A stretch of 8,067 nt of DNA from Nanobdellota archaeon. GTDB lineage: Archaea; Nanobdellota; Nanobdellia; Woesearchaeales; JAHJBD01. Below, in pieces: positions 6,425-8,067 of this stretch (position 1 is its first letter; each line of letters starts with the position of its first letter). The stretch lies in assembly GCA_018813725.1 (NCBI GenBank), contig JAHJBD010000197.1:1-8067 (forward strand), given 5' to 3'. Position numbers and translations under genes: made by a program. The notes below the pieces were generated by a model. It was given only the letters and a program-made list of their open reading frames with translations. It ran no database searches and was not told the origin of the DNA.

Positions 6425-6697
6425 TCAGCTAAGGCTGGAGAAGAGATAACTAACATGAATGGGTTCTTTACTCTTGAGACCAGAAAACGCGAGATTTTGC
6501 ATAATGCCTAATTGTCTAGACACCTCATCAATAGCTCGCTTTTGTACAATTCCTACCTCAAATTTGATATTAATTAATCCTTCTAATTGCAGGCATTTAG
6601 CAACACGTTGCATCATTGTATTTAATCCAGAGGGATGAATAACCATAACAAATGCTCTTTCGTCAACACATTTCATTACTCGTTCTATTGTATCCAT
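6425..6697 (-). CDS. Small orphan protein, 90 residues
   Basis: I do not recognise this protein. It is probably real because a strong archaeal promoter stands at the right distance. It looks like a compact mixed alpha/beta domain: a first helix (DTIERVMKCVDE), a hydrophobic strand (AFVMVIHPSG), a helix (NTMMQRVAKCLQLEGL), a strand (INIKFEVGIV), then a helix (KRAIDEVSRQLGIMQ) and a loose tail. Two cysteines (residues 10 and 34) are present. There is no signal peptide or membrane segment, so it should be cytoplasmic. It is divergent from the prepilin peptidase and convergent with the lipoprotein gene, with no operon partner. A nucleic-acid binding or small regulatory role is possible, but nothing shows it. 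Confidence 0.6.
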   Translation of the reverse strand: MDTIERVMKCVDERAFVMVIHPSGLNTMMQRVAKCLQLEGLINIKFEVGIVQKRAIDEVSRQLGIMQNLAFSGLKSKEPIHVSYLFSSLS

Positions 6698-6719
6698 GTT
6701 CAGTCTTGATATTCTTGAG

Positions 6720-6734
6720 TATTTATACCTTTCT
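6720..6734 (-). promoter_or_regulatory. Promoter of the 90-residue orphan gene
   Basis: On the minus strand, AGAAAGG is followed directly by TATAAATA (6727 down to 6720), a good BRE plus TATA pair. The box centre is about 27 bases from the ATG at 6697, so the transcript should begin at the start codon (leaderless). Confidence 0.65.
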
Positions 6735-6779
6735 AAAAAAGAAATTTTTTTAATAAGTGAAAAATAATTTTTAACAAAC

Positions 6780-6787
6780 TTTATATA
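6780..6787 (+). promoter_or_regulatory. TATA box of the prepilin peptidase gene
   Basis: TTTATATA is centred about 26 bases upstream of ATG 6810, giving an essentially leaderless transcript. The intervening bases are nearly all pyrimidine, with no Shine-Dalgarno sequence, which agrees with leaderless initiation. Confidence 0.65.
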
Positions 6788-6809
6788 CTTTTTATTTTAT
6801 TCTTTTCTT

Positions 6810-7664
6810 ATGCTGATAATCATAACGATAATTGTATTGATAGGGCTTTTGATAGGCTCTTACACTGACCTTAAGACACGCGAGGTTCCTGACTGGCTTA
6901 ATTTTGCTCTTGTTGCCTGCGGTTTTGGCATTAATGCGATATATTCAGCAGTTTACTGGGATTACACGTATATCCTTAATTCTGTTGCAGGTTTTGCTGC
7001 GTTTTTCCTTTTCGCTATACTTATGTATTACACTGGCCAATGGGGTGGCGGGGATTCAAAGATGATCATGGGCCTTGGTGCTCTTATCGGTTTTGATGTG
7101 ATGCTTCGCGGAGTACCATTTGCGCTTGGGTTATTGTTTAACATATTGATAGTTGGAGCAGCTTACGGACTTTTTTGGAGTGTTGTGCTTGTGGTGAGAA
7201 ACTGGAAAAGGTTTGCTAAAGAGATGAAGAAACTTTTAACCAAATATGGCACATCAAGGAAAATAATCCTTTTACTTGCGATGTTATTTTTAGTCGGTAC
7301 TTTTTTTGGAGATTTCTCATTTAAGGTTTCGTCAGCAACATTGGCGATAAGCTTGTTATGTGTCTACTATCTGTTTGTATCTATCAAAGCAATTGAGAAT
7401 GTCTGTATGCTTAAGCTTGTCACACCAGATAAGCTTACTGAAGGCGACTGGATAGCTAAGGATGTTAAGGTTATGGGGGAGAGGATAACTGGTCCTAAAG
7501 ACCTTGGCATAAGCATGAAGAATATCAAGAAGCTTAGAAAGCTGTATAAGCTTGGGAAGGTTAAGAAGATACTAATCAAGGAAGGAATACCTTTTGTGCC
7601 TTCGTTTCTTATCGCGTTTTTAGTAACTTTGATCTTTGGTAATCTTGTGATGTTATTTCTTTGA
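6810..7664 (+). CDS. Archaeal type IV prepilin peptidase (A24 family)
   Basis: A 284-residue integral membrane aspartic protease that cleaves the class III signal peptides of archaellins and type IV pilin-like proteins on the cytoplasmic side before assembly. Catalytic Asp20 is in SYTDLKTREVPDW and catalytic Asp82 in the GxGD-type motif GGGDSKMIMGLGALIG. Predicted membrane segments are about 2-18, 32-50, 57-74, 85-97, 102-129, 151-167, 173-193 and 262-283. Between the last two lies a soluble lysine-rich region (about 195-258, with TPDKLTEGDWIAKDV and MKNIKKLRKLYKLGKVKKI), an extension found in many archaeal FlaK/PibD-like enzymes. It is monocistronic as far as seen, with a leaderless promoter. 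No pilin gene is visible in the window, so the substrate is elsewhere. FlaK and PibD types cannot be told apart here. Confidence 0.9.
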   Translation: MLIIITIIVLIGLLIGSYTDLKTREVPDWLNFALVACGFGINAIYSAVYWDYTYILNSVAGFAAFFLFAILMYYTGQWGGGDSKMIMGLGALIGFDVMLRGVPFALGLLFNILIVGAAYGLFWSVVLVVRNWKRFAKEMKKLLTKYGTSRKIILLLAMLFLVGTFFGDFSFKVSSATLAISLLCVYYLFVSIKAIENVCMLKLVTPDKLTEGDWIAKDVKVMGERITGPKDLGISMKNIKKLRKLYKLGKVKKILIKEGIPFVPSFLIAFLVTLIFGNLVMLFL

Positions 7665-7687
7665 GTTTGTTGATATTTATCTTTTTG

Positions 7688-7727
7688 ATATCTCTCTATA
7701 GATAGATATACTTCTATGGAAGTATAT
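7688..7727. repeat. Two abutting 22-base palindromes
   Basis: The first (7688-7709) has arms ATATCT and AGATAT flanking the self-complementary core TCTATAGA, with one mismatched pair. The second (7706-7727) has perfect arms ATATACTTC and GAAGTATAT around TATG. They share the four bases ATAT and agree at about 15 of 22 positions. A further GAAGTAT copy lies at 7769-7775, directly after the TATA box of the ribbon-helix-helix gene. They may be operators for that protein or 3'-end hairpins of the prepilin peptidase transcript. Confidence 0.45.
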
Positions 7728-7760
7728 GGAATTATTATTAATTATTAAAAAATACAAAGA

Positions 7761-7768
7761 TTTAAATA
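7761..7768 (+). promoter_or_regulatory. TATA box of the ribbon-helix-helix gene
   Basis: TTTAAATA is centred about 29 bases before ATG 7794, so the message would be leaderless or nearly so. GAAGTAT (7769-7775) follows at once and repeats an arm of the upstream palindrome, an ideal place for a repressor to block transcription. A nearby ATG at 7786 opens only an eight-codon frame. Confidence 0.55.
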
Positions 7769-7793
7769 GAAGTATTATCCTAAATATGGTTAA

Positions 7794-7934
7794 ATGTCAA
7801 AAAAGAAGGTGACGTTAAGCATAGAGTCTTCTGTTTATGATAGATATAGGAAGCATTGCGAAGAGAACGCGATAATGCTTTCAAAAAAGATTGAGCTTTT
7901 TATGAAAAAAGAGATGGAGAAAAATGAAGAATAA
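7794..7934 (+). CDS. Ribbon-helix-helix DNA-binding protein, 46 residues
   Basis: This very short protein matches the ribbon-helix-helix (Arc/CopG-like) layout: a basic N-terminus, one beta strand (VTLSIE, residues 6-11) that would pair in a dimer and read the DNA major groove, helix A (SSVYDRYRKHCEENA), a turn, and helix B (SKKIELFMKKEMEK). At 46 residues it is close to the minimum size of this fold. These proteins usually repress their own gene or an adjacent one, and antitoxins often use the fold. Its stop codon lies 11 bases inside the next gene, so the two form an operon. Repeats upstream of and inside its promoter are candidate binding sites. Confidence 0.8.
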   Translation: MSKKKVTLSIESSVYDRYRKHCEENAIMLSKKIELFMKKEMEKNEE

Positions 7935-8067
7935 AATATTGTGGCTAATAACAATATTCTTATTGATCTCATTGATCATCATAGTTTATGCTGAGGAAAG
8001 AGATTCTGATCTTGATGGCATAACTGACTCAAAAGACCGTTATCCATATGATTATGATAATGATGGC
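7924..8067 (+). CDS. Secreted protein with calcium-binding DxDxDG repeats, partial
   Basis: The first 48 residues of a gene that runs off the window. Residues 1-22 are a clear signal peptide: basic MKNK, a long hydrophobic core (LWLITIFLLISLIIIVY) and a likely cut after Ala22. The mature part begins EERDSDLDGITDSKDRYPYDYDNDG, carrying two DxD-type acidic loops, DSDLDG and DYDNDG, typical of thrombospondin type 3 or dockerin-like calcium-binding repeats in surface proteins. GGAGA at 7916-7920 is a possible ribosome site, and the start overlaps the preceding gene by 11 bases, which suggests coupled translation. What lies after the repeats cannot be known from this window. Confidence 0.8.
   Translation, partial: MKNKILWLITIFLLISLIIIVYAEERDSDLDGITDSKDRYPYDYDNDG

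Noticed and set aside
6377..6511. Plus-strand 44-codon frame beginning MVQGLKDQVIRDIELLS, overlapping the end of the 90-residue minus-strand gene.
   Set aside because: The composition is plausible for protein, but the only TATA-like run is about 15 bases from the ATG, too close, and no ribosome site is seen. The minus-strand gene has much better promoter support.
6731..6780. A and T runs between the divergent promoters that could pair as hairpins.
   Set aside because: They are simple AT-rich runs with no GC pairs and are expected in an archaeal promoter region.
7367..7579. Minus-strand open frame of 70 codons.
   Set aside because: It is a reverse-strand shadow of the soluble region of the prepilin peptidase.

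Overview
The window looks archaeal, most likely from an AT-rich, small-genome lineage of the DPANN type (Woesearchaeota/Pacearchaeota-like). The evidence is: TATA boxes about 26 bases ahead of start codons with almost no 5' leader (3067, 6697, 6810, 7794); a two-unit Lrp/AsnC regulator; an archaeal prepilin peptidase; a COG4880-type secreted beta-propeller lipoprotein; and a tiny ribbon-helix-helix regulator. The phylum is an inference. No rRNA, tRNA, transposase or CRISPR array is visible.

Left part (1-3066). A nucleotidyltransferase-fold gene overlaps a 115-residue unknown gene in a translationally coupled pair that resembles a toxin-antitoxin or defence pair. Facing it, with a 47-base overlap of the coding 3' ends, is a two-gene minus-strand operon: a radical SAM enzyme with a Twitch/SPASM-like C-terminus, joined by an ATGA overlap to a class I SAM methyltransferase. 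The substrate is unknown, but the coupling implies that they act on the same one.

Middle (2969-4209). A double Lrp/AsnC regulator diverges from the radical SAM operon. A 9-bp inverted repeat lies between the two TATA boxes and is a good candidate for a shared operator. The Lrp gene is broken as written: one base appears to be missing from an A run at 3793-3796, and the rest of the second ligand-binding domain continues perfectly in another frame to 4043.

Right part (4210-8067). A 709-residue beta-propeller lipoprotein follows a roughly 70-base leader, unusual here because the other genes look leaderless. The leader can fold into two mutually exclusive hairpins, one of which buries the Shine-Dalgarno sequence; this is the most interesting signal in the window. 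The gene ends in a 21-base palindrome followed by a T-rich tract, like an intrinsic terminator. Next come a minus-strand 90-residue orphan, a divergent prepilin peptidase, two abutting palindromes, a 46-residue ribbon-helix-helix protein and the start of a secreted protein with calcium-binding DxDxDG repeats that runs off the window. The right half is therefore mainly cell-surface and secretion functions, with small local regulators.
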